Source of the DNA: Rhizobium sp. CFBP 8762
GTDB taxonomy: Bacteria > Pseudomonadota > Alphaproteobacteria > Rhizobiales > Rhizobiaceae
Length of the DNA: 64,000 bases
Direction of reading: 5' to 3'
Assembly: GCF_014841565.1 (NCBI RefSeq)
Contig: NZ_JACYUD010000004.1
Location: 1-64,000 of the forward strand
Shown: in pieces, positions 1 through 9,027 of the stretch
Numbering within the stretch: the first letter of the stretch is position 1
Layout of the letters: every line of letters begins with the position of its first letter
Made by a program: the position numbers and the translations under genes
Notes under the pieces: model-generated
The model's input: the letters and a program-made list of their open reading frames with translations, nothing else
What the model was told of the DNA's origin: nothing
Databases searched by the model: none

Positions 1-194
1 GGACCGATGGACACGACGACAACTTCGGAAGCCTTGCCAGCCTCTTTCAGGCGCAGCGCTTCCTCCACAGAGATTTCGTCGAACGGGTTCATCGACATCT
101 TCACATTGGCCAGTTCCACGCCTGAACCATCCGGCTTGACGCGTATCTTGACGTTGTAGTCCACAACCCGCTTGACCGTGACCAGTACCTTCAT
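1..194 (-). CDS. etfB: Electron transfer flavoprotein beta subunit, N-terminal part
   Basis: The visible protein begins [19 protein letters not shown] and continues through [16 protein letters not shown], which is the typical EtfB N-terminus (first beta strand and AMP/FAD-side loop). EtfB pairs with EtfA to carry electrons from acyl-CoA and other flavin dehydrogenases to ETF:quinone oxidoreductase. The start ATG at 194 has AGGAG eight bases upstream. The gene follows the aldehyde dehydrogenase stop by 11 bases on the same strand, so cotranscription is likely. Only about 64 residues are inside the window; the C-terminus and any etfA lie outside. Confidence 0.9.
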   Translation of the reverse strand, partial: MKVLVTVKRVVDYNVKIRVKPDGSGVELANVKMSMNPFDEISVEEALRLKEAGKASEVVVVSIG

Positions 195-205
195 CAGCAA
201 CACTC

Positions 206-1636
206 CTATGCGCGTGTGTAAGATGTTTTGACAGACGTATAAAATTCTGCCGCATAACGACCCTGTTCGCGGGGACCGAAAGACGATGCTTTCCGTCCAC
301 CAAATGGAACATGAAAATCGACCCCTGCTGTCGGCAGGTTGACCATGACCATGCCAGCCTCCGAACGCCGTTTGAAATCCGTCGCATATTTTAGGCTTGT
401 GGTTGCAATGCCGGAAGACAAACCAAAACTGGTATCGTTCGCCACCGCCAGCGCTTCCTCATAATCCCTGACACGAATAACCGCTGCCACAGGGCCGAAT
501 ATTTCTTCACGGGCTATGCGCATCTGGTTCGTCGCTTCGGTAAACAGTGCGGGCTGGAGGTAAAAGCCCGGCGTGTCCCGCTCGATACGGCCCCCACCGA
601 AGGCCAGCCTCGCCCCGTCCGCTCTGCCAATGTCGATATAGTCAAGATCCTGCTGTAACTGTCCGGCATCTACCACTGGGCCGATCTGTGTACCGGCTTT
701 CAACGCGTCGTCTACGACAAGGCTGTCCATGCGCTCAATCAAGGCCTGCACAAAGCGGTCATGTATGCCCTCGGTTACGATCAAACGGGAGGACGCTGTG
801 CAACGCTGCCCGGTAGAAAAGAAAGAGGAGTTGACTGCGGCATCGACCGCGATGGCCAGATCGGCATCATCCAGTACAACGAAGGGATTTTTACCACCCA
901 TTTCAAGCTGAAATTTCCGATTGTGTTCTATCGATGAAAGAGCAACCCGCCTGCCTGTCGAGGTGGAGCCGGTGAAGGTCAGCGCGTTGATATCCACGCT
1001 GTCCAGCATGGTTTGCCCTACCACGCTGCCTTGTCCCATAACGAGATTGATGACGCCCGCTGGTGCTCCGGCGCGGTGAAGAATGTCGATCAGCGCCCAG
1101 GCGCATCCGGGCACAAGATCCGCTGGTTTGAACACCACCGTATTGCCATAGGCAAGTGCCGGAGCGATCTTCCAGGCAGGTATCGCCATCGGAAAATTCC
1201 ACGGGGTGATGATACCGACAACACCGACCGAATCCCGCGTGATCTCAACCCCGACGCCGGGACGAACGGACGGAAGGGTTTCCCCCGAAAGTCGCAGGAC
1301 CTCTCCGGCAAAAAAATCAAATATCTGGCCTGCGCGCATCACCTCGCCAATCGCTTCCGGCAGGGTTTTACCCTCTTCGAGTGCCAGAAGACGGCCAAGC
1401 TCGTCACGCCGGGCCATGAGTTCATCGCCTGTGGTCTTTAAAATGGCGTGACGCTCCAGCACGGGCGAGTGGGACCATTGAACAAACGCGGATTTCGCAG
1501 CGGCTACCGCGTCCCGCGTATCCTGAGCGGTCGCACGGGCATAGTCGCCAACCACATGGTTGGTATTGGAGGGATTGATGTTGGACGATGCTTCGCCTGC
1601 TGTCCATTCTCCGGAGATGAGGTTTTTGTGCAGCAT
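206..1636 (-). CDS. Alpha-ketoglutaric semialdehyde dehydrogenase (2,5-dioxovalerate dehydrogenase)-type ALDH
   Basis: NAD(P)-dependent aldehyde dehydrogenase of about 476 residues. Visible motifs are ITPWNFP and VFKPAD (cofactor site), [18 protein letters not shown] (general base Glu), [10 protein letters not shown] (catalytic Cys) and EEIFGPV. The C-terminal block [15 protein letters not shown] and GPREQG is what I remember of KGSADH enzymes of the AraE type, which turn 2,5-dioxovalerate into 2-oxoglutarate in pentose, sugar-acid and hydroxyproline breakdown. I chose the ATG at 1636, which has GGAG five bases upstream; a TTG at 1651 would add five residues. Succinate-semialdehyde dehydrogenase is the main alternative. 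Confidence 0.8.
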   Translation of the reverse strand: MLHKNLISGEWTAGEASSNINPSNTNHVVGDYARATAQDTRDAVAAAKSAFVQWSHSPVLERHAILKTTGDELMARRDELGRLLALEEGKTLPEAIGEVMRAGQIFDFFAGEVLRLSGETLPSVRPGVGVEITRDSVGVVGIITPWNFPMAIPAWKIAPALAYGNTVVFKPADLVPGCAWALIDILHRAGAPAGVINLVMGQGSVVGQTMLDSVDINALTFTGSTSTGRRVALSSIEHNRKFQLEMGGKNPFVVLDDADLAIAVDAAVNSSFFSTGQRCTASSRLIVTEGIHDRFVQALIERMDSLVVDDALKAGTQIGPVVDAGQLQQDLDYIDIGRADGARLAFGGGRIERDTPGFYLQPALFTEATNQMRIAREEIFGPVAAVIRVRDYEEALAVANDTSFGLSSGIATTSLKYATDFKRRSEAGMVMVNLPTAGVDFHVPFGGRKASSFGPREQGRYAAEFYTSVKTSYTRA

Positions 1637-1680
1637 GGAGGCTCCGTTCAATGCAATCCCAGATAGGCTTTGCGGACCTC

Positions 1681-2382
1681 TTAATTATCCAGAAGAGAGG
1701 CGCTTTCGCCGGACAAATGAATTCTGCCATTGACCATGACATAGGCGCGCTGCGACAGTTTCAGCGCGTGGTTGGCATTTTGCTCCACCAGAAAGATTGT
1801 TTTGCCAAGCGCGGCAATCTCGCCCAGCACCTCAAACACCCGTTTGACAACGAGAGGTGCAAGACCGAGCGAGGGTTCGTCGAACAGAATGAGTTCCGGG
1901 CGGGCCATCATTGCGCGGGCAATGGCCAGCATCTGCTGCTCTCCGCCCGACATGGTACCAGCCAGCTGGTTGCGTCGCTCTTTCAGACGTGGAAACAGGC
2001 CGAACATGGCAGTGCGGTCCTCATCGAAATGATCCATGCCGATGGGCGTCGTTCCCATGATCATGTTTTCCTCCACCGACATGTCCTGATAAATCTGCCG
2101 CCCTTCCGGCACCAGCGCGATGGAGCGTCGGGAGATGAGGTTGGTTGGTGTTGCCGAGATATCGTCGCCCCGGTGAAGGATTTTGCCGGACGACACACGC
2201 GGCGCGCCGAAAACGGATGAGAGCAGCGTCGTCTTGCCAGCACCATTGGCACCGATCAGGCTGACAATTTCACCCGGGTGGATGTGAAGACTGACATTTT
2301 TCAGCGCCTCCACTGGACCATAATAGGCGTGAACGCCATCGAATTGCAGAAGCGGAACGGTTTGGTCGGGCGGCTGGTTCAT
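1681..2382 (-). CDS. livF: Branched-chain amino acid type ABC transporter ATPase LivF
   Basis: A 233-residue ATPase of the LivF type. Walker A is GANGAGKTTLL (about residues 42-52), the Q-loop area reads LVPEGRQIYQDMSVEENM, the signature is MSGGEQQMLAIARA, Walker B is ELILFDEPSLGLAP, and the switch segment is FLVEQNA. LivF works with LivG at the inner membrane to power LivHM. Its start overlaps the livG stop by four bases, so translation is probably coupled. The true substrate need not be a branched-chain amino acid; neighbours suggest an amide, amino acid or acid feeding the hyu/KGSADH pathway. Confidence 0.93.
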   Translation of the reverse strand: MNQPPDQTVPLLQFDGVHAYYGPVEALKNVSLHIHPGEIVSLIGANGAGKTTLLSSVFGAPRVSSGKILHRGDDISATPTNLISRRSIALVPEGRQIYQDMSVEENMIMGTTPIGMDHFDEDRTAMFGLFPRLKERRNQLAGTMSGGEQQMLAIARAMMARPELILFDEPSLGLAPLVVKRVFEVLGEIAALGKTIFLVEQNANHALKLSQRAYVMVNGRIHLSGESASLLDN

Positions 2383-3197
2383 ACGGTGACCTCTTCTTCG
2401 CTGACACCCAGATAGGCCGCGACGACAGCAGGGTCGTTGCCCACATGCTCCGGCGTGCCATCACTGATGACTTCGCCGTGATCCAGCACGACGATATGGT
2501 TGGAGATACGCATCACCAGCCCCATATCGTGCTCGATCACCAGCACACTTTGATCGTGGTCGGCGCACAACCTTTGAATGACATCCGACAGATCGTGTGT
2601 TTCAGACGGATTGAGCCCGGCGGCAGGTTCATCGAGGCAGATGAGGCGCGGGCCGGTGCACATGGCCCGTGCGATTTCCAGCCGACGCTGCCGGCCGTAG
2701 GGAAGTTCACCTGCAAGCCGGTTGGCATCACTCACCAGATTGACCTGCTCCAGCCAGTAGTAGGCCCTGTCCACTGCGTCTCGCTCGGTCTTGCGAAAGG
2801 CAGGCGTCCGAAAGACACCGCTGAGAAGCGAGTTCGTGGTCGCCAGATGCTGCGCCACCAGCAAATTTTCCACAACCGACATGTCCTTGAACAGCCGGAT
2901 ATTCTGGAACGTTCTGGCGATGCCCGCGCGCGTTACCAGATGGGAGCCGCCGGTGATCCGCCGTGTGACGAGGTTACCGATATCCTGCGGACCGCTCTCG
3001 GCATTCAGGACGATACGGCCTTCGCTTGCGCGGTAGAACCCGGTTATGCAGTTGAACATCGTGGTTTTTCCGGCACCGTTGGGGCCAATGAGGGCGGTAA
3101 CGGCGCCATGCTCCACGTTGAAGGACACATTGCGATTGGCAACAACCCCACCAAACCGCATGGTGACGTTTTGAACTTCGAGAATGGGGACTCTCAT
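2379..3197 (-). CDS. livG: Branched-chain amino acid type ABC transporter ATPase LivG
   Basis: A 272-residue ATPase. Walker A is GPNGAGKTTMFNCITGFY; the family-typical TFQNIRLFKDMSVVENLLVA follows, then the signature region LPYGRQRRLEIARAM (the Gly-rich signature is degenerate, as usual in LivG), Walker B LICLDEPAAGLNP and the switch VIEHDM. The N-terminus LEVQNVTMRFGGVVA fits the family and the length is normal for LivG (about 255-275). It overlaps livM by four bases upstream and livF by four bases downstream within the livKHMGF operon. Confidence 0.93.
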   Translation of the reverse strand: MRVPILEVQNVTMRFGGVVANRNVSFNVEHGAVTALIGPNGAGKTTMFNCITGFYRASEGRIVLNAESGPQDIGNLVTRRITGGSHLVTRAGIARTFQNIRLFKDMSVVENLLVAQHLATTNSLLSGVFRTPAFRKTERDAVDRAYYWLEQVNLVSDANRLAGELPYGRQRRLEIARAMCTGPRLICLDEPAAGLNPSETHDLSDVIQRLCADHDQSVLVIEHDMGLVMRISNHIVVLDHGEVISDGTPEHVGNDPAVVAAYLGVSEEEVTV

Positions 3198-4486
3198 TGG
3201 CGCACCTCCGCGCCAGCCGGAAGACCTCTGCCCGCCTCACCGGGAAAAAATGCAGGCCGCTTGATGCGCACCAGTCCGCGTGGCTTCCACATCATCATGA
3301 CAACCATGAGGATCCCGAACACCAAAACCCGATACTCGGCGAAATCGCGCAACAGTTCCGGCAGAATTGTCAGCACCAAAGCCGCAAGGATGACGCCGAC
3401 CGTAGAGCCAAGCCCGCCGAGCACCACGATGGCCAGAATGAGAGCGGATTCGAAAAACGTGAAGGAGGTTGGATTGACGAAGCCCTGATGCACGGCGAAA
3501 AACACGCCCGCAAGACCGCCCGTGGACGCGCCCAGCATGAACGCCGTCAGTTTCGTGAACACGTGATTGACACCGAGAGAGCGGCAGGCAACCTCGTCCT
3601 CGCGAAGCGCTTCCCACATCCGGCCAAGCGGCATGACCCGCAACCGTTCGACGGCATAGATGACGATGCAGACGACCAGGAACAGCACGATGTAAATGAA
3701 CCAGAATTTGTAATCGGCCGAGTAGGATACGCCGAAATAGTCATGGATAGGCACGCCACCCTGTTTGGCTGTGCGGGTAAATTCCAGCCCGAACACCGTA
3801 GGAGGCGGTACGGACGCGCCATTGGGGCCTCCGGTAAATTCAAGCCAGTTATTAAGAACGAGCCGGATGATTTCTCCGAAACCGAGTGTGACGATGGCCA
3901 GATAATCGCCGTGCATTTTCAACACGGGAAAAGCCAGTATCATACCGCAAAGGCCTGCAAGGAAGGGCGCGATGACAAGCGCGCCCCAGAAACCAAGACC
4001 GATATACTGCGACCCCAAAGCCAGCAGATAGGCGCCGACCGCATAGAAAGCCACGAAACCCAGATCCAGCAAACCTGCAAGACCGACAACGATATTCAAC
4101 CCCAAACCCAGCAGACAGTAGATCAGCGCTAGAATAGCGATGCCGAGAAAGTATTTATCGGCAAAAAACGGCAGGCTGAGCCCCGCAATGAACAAAAGCA
4201 CCAGAATGAACAGTGGAGATTTTTCCTGCCCGGTCTTGACCGTGATTCCATTATGACCGGACGCAAGGCCTGCAGCCAGTTTTCGTCCGATGGCGCTGAT
4301 CTGAAACAGCGATATCACCACACGTCCTGCGGTTACGACCGCCGCCAGCGACACAGCCTTGAGAAGTTCGTTTTTGAACGAGAAGCCGTCAAGGATCAGC
4401 CCGGAAATCGGACCGAACAGCACGAGGGAGACGGTAAAGGTGAGCAGCGCCTGTTTGGAAAGCATGGATAGGATATTTGATTTCAT
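3194..4486 (-). CDS. livM: Branched-chain amino acid type ABC permease LivM
   Basis: Inner-membrane permease of about 430 residues, close to the length of enteric LivM. Many hydrophobic segments are visible, with the family markers LGLGLNIVVGLAGLLDLGFVA, GDYLAIVTLGFGEIIRL, ITGGPNG-like FTGGPNG, and the EAA-type loop MWEALREDEVACRSLGVN. The ATG at 4486 (MKSNILS) has GGAG nine bases upstream. A second ATG at 4501 overlaps the livH stop as TGATG and would add five residues, so coupling to livH is possible either way. The open frame continues upstream to 4879, but that part reads antisense-like low-hydrophobicity sequence inside livH and is not gene. Confidence 0.9.
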   Translation of the reverse strand: MKSNILSMLSKQALLTFTVSLVLFGPISGLILDGFSFKNELLKAVSLAAVVTAGRVVISLFQISAIGRKLAAGLASGHNGITVKTGQEKSPLFILVLLFIAGLSLPFFADKYFLGIAILALIYCLLGLGLNIVVGLAGLLDLGFVAFYAVGAYLLALGSQYIGLGFWGALVIAPFLAGLCGMILAFPVLKMHGDYLAIVTLGFGEIIRLVLNNWLEFTGGPNGASVPPPTVFGLEFTRTAKQGGVPIHDYFGVSYSADYKFWFIYIVLFLVVCIVIYAVERLRVMPLGRMWEALREDEVACRSLGVNHVFTKLTAFMLGASTGGLAGVFFAVHQGFVNPTSFTFFESALILAIVVLGGLGSTVGVILAALVLTILPELLRDFAEYRVLVFGILMVVMMMWKPRGLVRIKRPAFFPGEAGRGLPAGAEVRQ

Positions 4487-4500
4487 CGGCGTGAGCTCCA

Positions 4501-5418
4501 TCAGACTTTCTGGATTTCCGGGCGGCCAAGAAGACCGTAAGGGCGAAAAAACAATAGGATGATGAGCAAAGCGAACGCGAAGACGTCCTTGTAGTCCGTG
4601 CTGACATATCCGGCAAACAACGCTTCGCTGAGACCGAGCAGAAGTCCGCCAAGTACCGCACCGGGCAGAGAGCCGATGCCACCCAGCACAGCGGCAGTGA
4701 AGGCCTTGATTCCCATGACAAAGCCTATGAAGAAATTGAACGACCCGTAATTGAACGTGACCAGCGTACCGCCCACCGCAGCCGTTGCTGCCCCGATAAC
4801 GAAGACGGTAGAAATGATCCGGTCCGTATTGACCCCGAGAATTGCGGATATGCGAATATTTTGCTGGGTTGCCCGGCATTGCCGCCCGATGCGGGTATAG
4901 GTGATCACGTAGGTCAGGATGCCCATAGCAACCAGCGACGCACAGAGAATAACGGCCTGCATGTAGGTGATTTGAGCGAAGTGCACATCGTTGCCAAAGC
5001 GGAACGCACCGGAAATCAGCGTTGGCACGCCCTGATCGCGCGCGCCTTGCGCGATTTGCACATAACTCTGCAACATAAGGGAGATACCGATGGCTGAAAT
5101 CAGCGGTGCAAGTTTGGTTGAGCCGCGAAGGGGGCGATAGGCCACCCGCTCAATCGCCCAACCGTACACCGCAGTCACGGCACAGGTGATGACGAGAACC
5201 GATACCAGCGCAAACGGCACCGACTGAATGCCGAAAAATCCCAGCACCGCCAATGTGATGGCAGCGATGTAAGCCGAGACCATATAAACGTCGCCATGGG
5301 CAAAGTTGATCATGCGGATCACGCCGTAAACCATGGTATAACCCACGGCGATCAAACCATAGATCGTCCCAAGCGTAATACCGTTGAACAGTTGTTGAAT
5401 GAGAATGTAAACGTCCAT
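4501..5418 (-). CDS. livH: Branched-chain amino acid type ABC permease LivH
   Basis: A 305-residue permease starting MDVYILIQQLFNGITLGTIY, the classic LivH opening. Further markers are AVGYTMVYGVIRMINFAHGD, a motif nearly invariant in LivH, and the ERVAYRPLRGS loop. About eight hydrophobic segments can be seen. It forms the membrane channel with LivM. It lies 77 bases downstream of the binding-protein gene, with a strong stem-loop in that gap. Confidence 0.94.
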   Translation of the reverse strand: MDVYILIQQLFNGITLGTIYGLIAVGYTMVYGVIRMINFAHGDVYMVSAYIAAITLAVLGFFGIQSVPFALVSVLVITCAVTAVYGWAIERVAYRPLRGSTKLAPLISAIGISLMLQSYVQIAQGARDQGVPTLISGAFRFGNDVHFAQITYMQAVILCASLVAMGILTYVITYTRIGRQCRATQQNIRISAILGVNTDRIISTVFVIGAATAAVGGTLVTFNYGSFNFFIGFVMGIKAFTAAVLGGIGSLPGAVLGGLLLGLSEALFAGYVSTDYKDVFAFALLIILLFFRPYGLLGRPEIQKV

Positions 5419-5448
5419 CGCGAACCCCTAAAGATTGAACAGGCACGG

Positions 5449-5484
5449 GTTGCCCAACTGGACGCACGGGTCCGGCTGGGCAAC
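5449..5484 (-). promoter_or_regulatory. Stem-loop between livK and livH
   Basis: Arms GTTGCCCA (5449-5456) and TGGGCAAC (5477-5484) are a perfect inverted repeat. An inner GGAC/GTCC pair (5460-5463 and 5470-5473) extends the stem beyond a 3x3 internal loop. No T-run follows. Such hairpins after a binding-protein gene often protect its mRNA so that it outnumbers the permease; that role here is inferred. Confidence 0.5.
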
Positions 5485-5495
5485 GTGACGGGACG

Positions 5496-6611
5496 TTACT
5501 TGACGAGTACCGCTGTGCCTTTCTCATCAAAGGTGTAAAAAACGAACTGGAAGTCCTTAATGTCGCCCTTGGCATCCCACGTAAGCTTGCCAATGGCCGA
5601 GTCGACGACGTTGTTGCGCAGGAAATCCGCTTGCGACTTCAATTCACCGCTGGCTTTCAAAGCTGCAACGACAGCCTGCGCATTGGCGTAACCGTAGAGA
5701 ACGTAATTGGCGGGGGTGACGTTGGCAGCCTTCAGTTTCTCCTGAACCGACTTGGTTGCCGGATCTTCGAGTGGATCGGGGGTTGCGGAATAGTACACAT
5801 TCTTGAGGTTTGCAGGCCCGCCGGTGGCAGTGACCAGTTCTGCCTGGGCAAAGGAGTCACCACTGACAAACACCACATCAACGCCCTGCTCCTTAAGCTG
5901 GCGGATCAACGGCCCGCCTTCGGGAATAAGGCCCCCGAAGTAGACGGCGTTGGCGCCGGAACTTTTGATCTTCGTGACGAGTGCGTTGAAATCCCGTTCT
6001 CCGCGCGTCAGGCCTTCATACAGCACGGGCTTGATGCCGCGCTCGTCAAGCGTTCTCTTGACCGCATCGACAAGTCCCTGGCCATATGTGTCCTTGTCAT
6101 GAACAAGCGCTATCTTGTCGCGCTTCAGCGTATCGAGGATGAACCCCCCGGCCACCACAGCCTGCTGGTCATCCCGCCCGCATCCGCGGAAAAGATTATC
6201 GAACCCACGCTCGGTCACCGTCGGATTGGTAGACGACGGCGTGATTTGAAGGATGCCAGCATCATTATAGATTTCCGAGGCCGGAATCGTGCTGGACGAG
6301 CAGAAATGGCCGATAACAGCGTTGACATTATCCTGATCCACAAACCGGTTGGCAACAGCAACGGCCTGCTTGGGCTCACAGGCATCATCACCCTTGACGA
6401 GTTCGATCTGCTTGCCGTTGACGCCGCCGGACGCGTTGACGTCGCTGACATAGGTCGAGACGCCGGCATAGACCTGCTCGCCGAATGTTGCGTTGGCGCC
6501 CGTATAAGGACCGGCGACGCCGATCTTGATGGTGTCAGCAGCAAAGACCTGCGTCAAAAACGCGGTGGACGCCAGCAGGCCGAGTGCGAAAACTTTAGAA
6601 AAAGACATCAT
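5496..6611 (-). CDS. livK: ABC transporter substrate-binding protein, LivK/LivJ family
   Basis: A 371-residue periplasmic binding protein. The signal peptide is MMSFSKVFALGLLASTAFLTQVFA with an Ala-rich cleavage site. The mature part begins DTIKIGVAGPYTGANATFGEQ, typical of the type I periplasmic fold of the Liv family, and contains ELVKGDDACEPKQAVAVANR and VIGHFCSSSTIPAS, the ligand-cleft segments of that family. GAGGGA stands upstream of the start. It is the first gene of the livKHMGF operon and diverges from hyuA across 320 bases. Ligand unknown; the family also binds amides, GABA and aromatic acids. Confidence 0.92.
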   Translation of the reverse strand: MMSFSKVFALGLLASTAFLTQVFAADTIKIGVAGPYTGANATFGEQVYAGVSTYVSDVNASGGVNGKQIELVKGDDACEPKQAVAVANRFVDQDNVNAVIGHFCSSSTIPASEIYNDAGILQITPSSTNPTVTERGFDNLFRGCGRDDQQAVVAGGFILDTLKRDKIALVHDKDTYGQGLVDAVKRTLDERGIKPVLYEGLTRGERDFNALVTKIKSSGANAVYFGGLIPEGGPLIRQLKEQGVDVVFVSGDSFAQAELVTATGGPANLKNVYYSATPDPLEDPATKSVQEKLKAANVTPANYVLYGYANAQAVVAALKASGELKSQADFLRNNVVDSAIGKLTWDAKGDIKDFQFVFYTFDEKGTAVLVK

Positions 6612-6932
6612 GCTATGGATTCCCTCTGGTTGAAGTTTTGCTTTTTTGGACTTCGCCCGATGCAGGTTGGCCCTGCATTCGTTGTTTTGTGATTATCTAT
6701 CTATCTGAAATAGCTGTATAAATAAGACTACTGAAAACCGGATTGTACGATTTCACAGTAAAATTCGATGCCATTTCAAGTTGACACTTATATGATAAGT
6801 GACATATACATTTCTCGTCAAGCAGAAATGTTGCGCTGCCGCAGGTCTTGGAGAAGAATGGCAGGATACAAGCCGTCACGGCTGCATCGGCGCTGAGGCT
6901 TTGCCTTGGGCAAAAAGAAACTGGGGAACACA
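6612..6932. promoter_or_regulatory. Divergent livK / hyuA control region
   Basis: This 321-base AT-rich gap separates two divergent operons. On the plus strand TTGACA (6781-6786) and CATATA (6803-6808) are 16 bases apart and make a credible promoter for hyuA. Overlapping the -35 end and the spacer is the palindrome CACTTAT-N3-ATAAGTG (6785-6801), which suggests repression from this site. No coding frame in the gap looks real. Confidence 0.5.
6785..6808. promoter_or_regulatory. Candidate operator (GntR/FCD type) upstream of hyuA
   Basis: Two nested inverted repeats are visible: CACTTAT/ATAAGTG with a 3-base centre (6785-6801) and TATATG/CATATA with an 8-base centre (6789-6808). The ten bases CACTTATATG recur on the minus strand between ydiJ and the SDR operon (about 19788-19810). 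A related ATATGTGATAT lies just before the gntR gene. The likely binder is the FCD regulator at 15899-16630; this is inference. Confidence 0.4.
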
Positions 6933-9017
6933 ATGGTGAACAGCACACCAAGAAACTGCCGCGTCGGCGTCGACATCGGCGGCACCTTTACCGATATCGC
7001 GCTCGATCTTGACGGCGAGCTTCATTCAACCAAGGTTTTGACCGACTATACGGCGCCCGAACGTGCGATCCTCAAGGGCGTTCAGGCGGTTGCCGACGCA
7101 GCGAAGATTGCGCTCTGCGACATCAATATCCTGATTCATGGAACGACGCTTGCCACGAACGCCCTGATTGAACGACGCGGCGCAAAAACAGCATTTGTGA
7201 CCACACATGGTTTTCGCGATGTGCTGGAGATGCGGACGGAAAACCGCTTCGAGCAGTATGACCTCAACATTACCCTGCCGCCTGCGTTGATTGCCCGCGC
7301 GGACCGTTTTGTCGTGCGTGAGCGCATGAACGCACAAGGCAAGGTCTTGTTGGATCTCGACGCAGAGTCTGTTCGCGTGGTCGTCGATGCCATCGCCACC
7401 GGCGGATATGAAAGCGTTGCCATCGGTTTCATTCATGCTTACGCCAACGGCTCACATGAAGTTGCTGTGCGCGATGCTATTTTGCAGCATCTGCCCAATG
7501 TTTCCGTGTCCATTTCATCTGAAGTCTCGCCGCAAATGCGTGAATTTGAGCGCTTCAATACGGTGTGCGCCAATGCCTATGTAAAGCCCGCTATCAAATC
7601 CTACCTTGATCGGCTGGTCGTTTCGCTAAGGGATATCGGCGTCGGCTGCCCTGTTTATATGATCCATTCCGGCGGCGGAATCGTGTCGGTGGAAAGCGCG
7701 GCCGAGTTTCCGGTGCGCCTCGTGGAATCCGGTCCGGCAGGCGGAGCAATTTTCGCAGCCGATATCGCCCGACACCACAATCTGGATCGGGTTCTGTCCT
7801 TCGATATGGGCGGCACCACCGCCAAAATCTGCCTGATCGAAAATCAAGTGCCCAAAACGGCCAAAACATTTGAAGTCGCGCGGACCTACCGGTTTCGCAA
7901 GGGCTCCGGCATGCCGATCTCTATTCCGGTTGTGGAAATGGTGGAAATCGGCGCGGGTGGTGGCTCCATTGCCGGTGTCGATGGCATGCGCCAGATTCGC
8001 GTCGGTCCGCACTCGGCTGCGTCCGAACCGGGCCCCGCCTGTTATCAACGCGGCGGAACCGGCCCGACGGTTACCGATGCAGACCTGATACTCGGCAAAC
8101 TCGATCCGGATCATTTTGCCGGAGGTGCCATTCCACTGTCAGTCGACGCCAGCCGGCAGGCGATGACCGATGTCATCGGCTCGGTCATCGCGCTTGATCC
8201 GCAGGCCAGCGCATTTGGCGTGTGCGAAATGGTGGACGAGAACATGGCCAATGCCGGTCGCGTCCACACGGTGGAGAACGGTAAGAATATTTCCGATTTC
8301 ACCATGATTACATTTGGCGGGGCGGGTCCGCTTCATGCCGCTCGTTTGTGTGAAAAAATGGGTATTTTAACCTTTCTGGTGCCCGCTGGTGCCGGAGTGG
8401 GCTCGGCCATCGGCTTTTTAAGAGCGCCATTCGGTTATGAATCCGTGCGCAGTGCTGTGTTTAATCTAACAGCTTTCAACCATGGCGAGGCCAACCGTCT
8501 GCTGAACGCCATGAAGGCTGAAGCCCTTGGTTTCGTCGAGGGCGGCATGGACGCCGGTGCCCCGATTGTCGAGCGCACACTGTTCATGCGGTATGCCGGT
8601 CAGGGCTGGGATATCCCCGTTCCACTGCTGGAAGAGACATTTGACGCTGCCAGCACCGGGTCCATCCACGCCCGATTCACGCAGGCGTACGAACAGTTCT
8701 TCGGACGCGCCATCGATGGCCTTGATGTCGAAATCGTCAGCCTGTCGGTAAAGGTCAGCTCTCCCCTGCCAGCCGTTACCCCTGTTGCGGCGGTGGACGA
8801 AGCAGGTCAGGCGCAGCCGCAAACCACCCGTCCGCTGTTTGAGGCACGTCAGGGTGTCTATGTCGATGCGGGTATTTTTGAACGAGCGACGCTTAAACCG
8901 GGCGAAGTGGTTCCAGGTCCGGCCATCATCGTGGAACGCGAGACGTCCACCGTGGTGACTACCTCTTTCAAGGCCACCGTCCAGCGCGACGGCTGCCTTC
9001 TCGTCACCCGCCATTAA
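6933..9017 (+). CDS. hyuA: Hydantoinase/oxoprolinase family protein, subunit A
   Basis: A 694-residue protein of the HyuA/5-oxoprolinase-A family, which hydrolyses cyclic amides (hydantoins, 5-oxoproline, lactams) with ATP, or carboxylates ketones in the related Acx enzymes. The actin-like ATP site shows GVDIGGTFTDIAL (about residues 9-21) and LSFDMGGTTAKIC. ILIHGTTLATNALIERRGAK, SGPAGGAIFAADIA and GGAGPLHAARLCE are further family blocks. The ATG at 6933 has GGGGA just upstream; a TTG at 6906 is less likely. It is followed by hyuB after 10 bases. The substrate cannot be told from sequence alone. Confidence 0.9.
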   Translation: MVNSTPRNCRVGVDIGGTFTDIALDLDGELHSTKVLTDYTAPERAILKGVQAVADAAKIALCDINILIHGTTLATNALIERRGAKTAFVTTHGFRDVLEMRTENRFEQYDLNITLPPALIARADRFVVRERMNAQGKVLLDLDAESVRVVVDAIATGGYESVAIGFIHAYANGSHEVAVRDAILQHLPNVSVSISSEVSPQMREFERFNTVCANAYVKPAIKSYLDRLVVSLRDIGVGCPVYMIHSGGGIVSVESAAEFPVRLVESGPAGGAIFAADIARHHNLDRVLSFDMGGTTAKICLIENQVPKTAKTFEVARTYRFRKGSGMPISIPVVEMVEIGAGGGSIAGVDGMRQIRVGPHSAASEPGPACYQRGGTGPTVTDADLILGKLDPDHFAGGAIPLSVDASRQAMTDVIGSVIALDPQASAFGVCEMVDENMANAGRVHTVENGKNISDFTMITFGGAGPLHAARLCEKMGILTFLVPAGAGVGSAIGFLRAPFGYESVRSAVFNLTAFNHGEANRLLNAMKAEALGFVEGGMDAGAPIVERTLFMRYAGQGWDIPVPLLEETFDAASTGSIHARFTQAYEQFFGRAIDGLDVEIVSLSVKVSSPLPAVTPVAAVDEAGQAQPQTTRPLFEARQGVYVDAGIFERATLKPGEVVPGPAIIVERETSTVVTTSFKATVQRDGCLLVTRH

Positions 9018-9027
9018 GGATAGACCC

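Noticed and set aside
2445-4132. Long plus-strand frames across livG and livM (347 and 311 codons)
   Set aside because: Antisense shadows of clear Liv genes; rich in His/Gln/Arg with no domain and no ribosome site.
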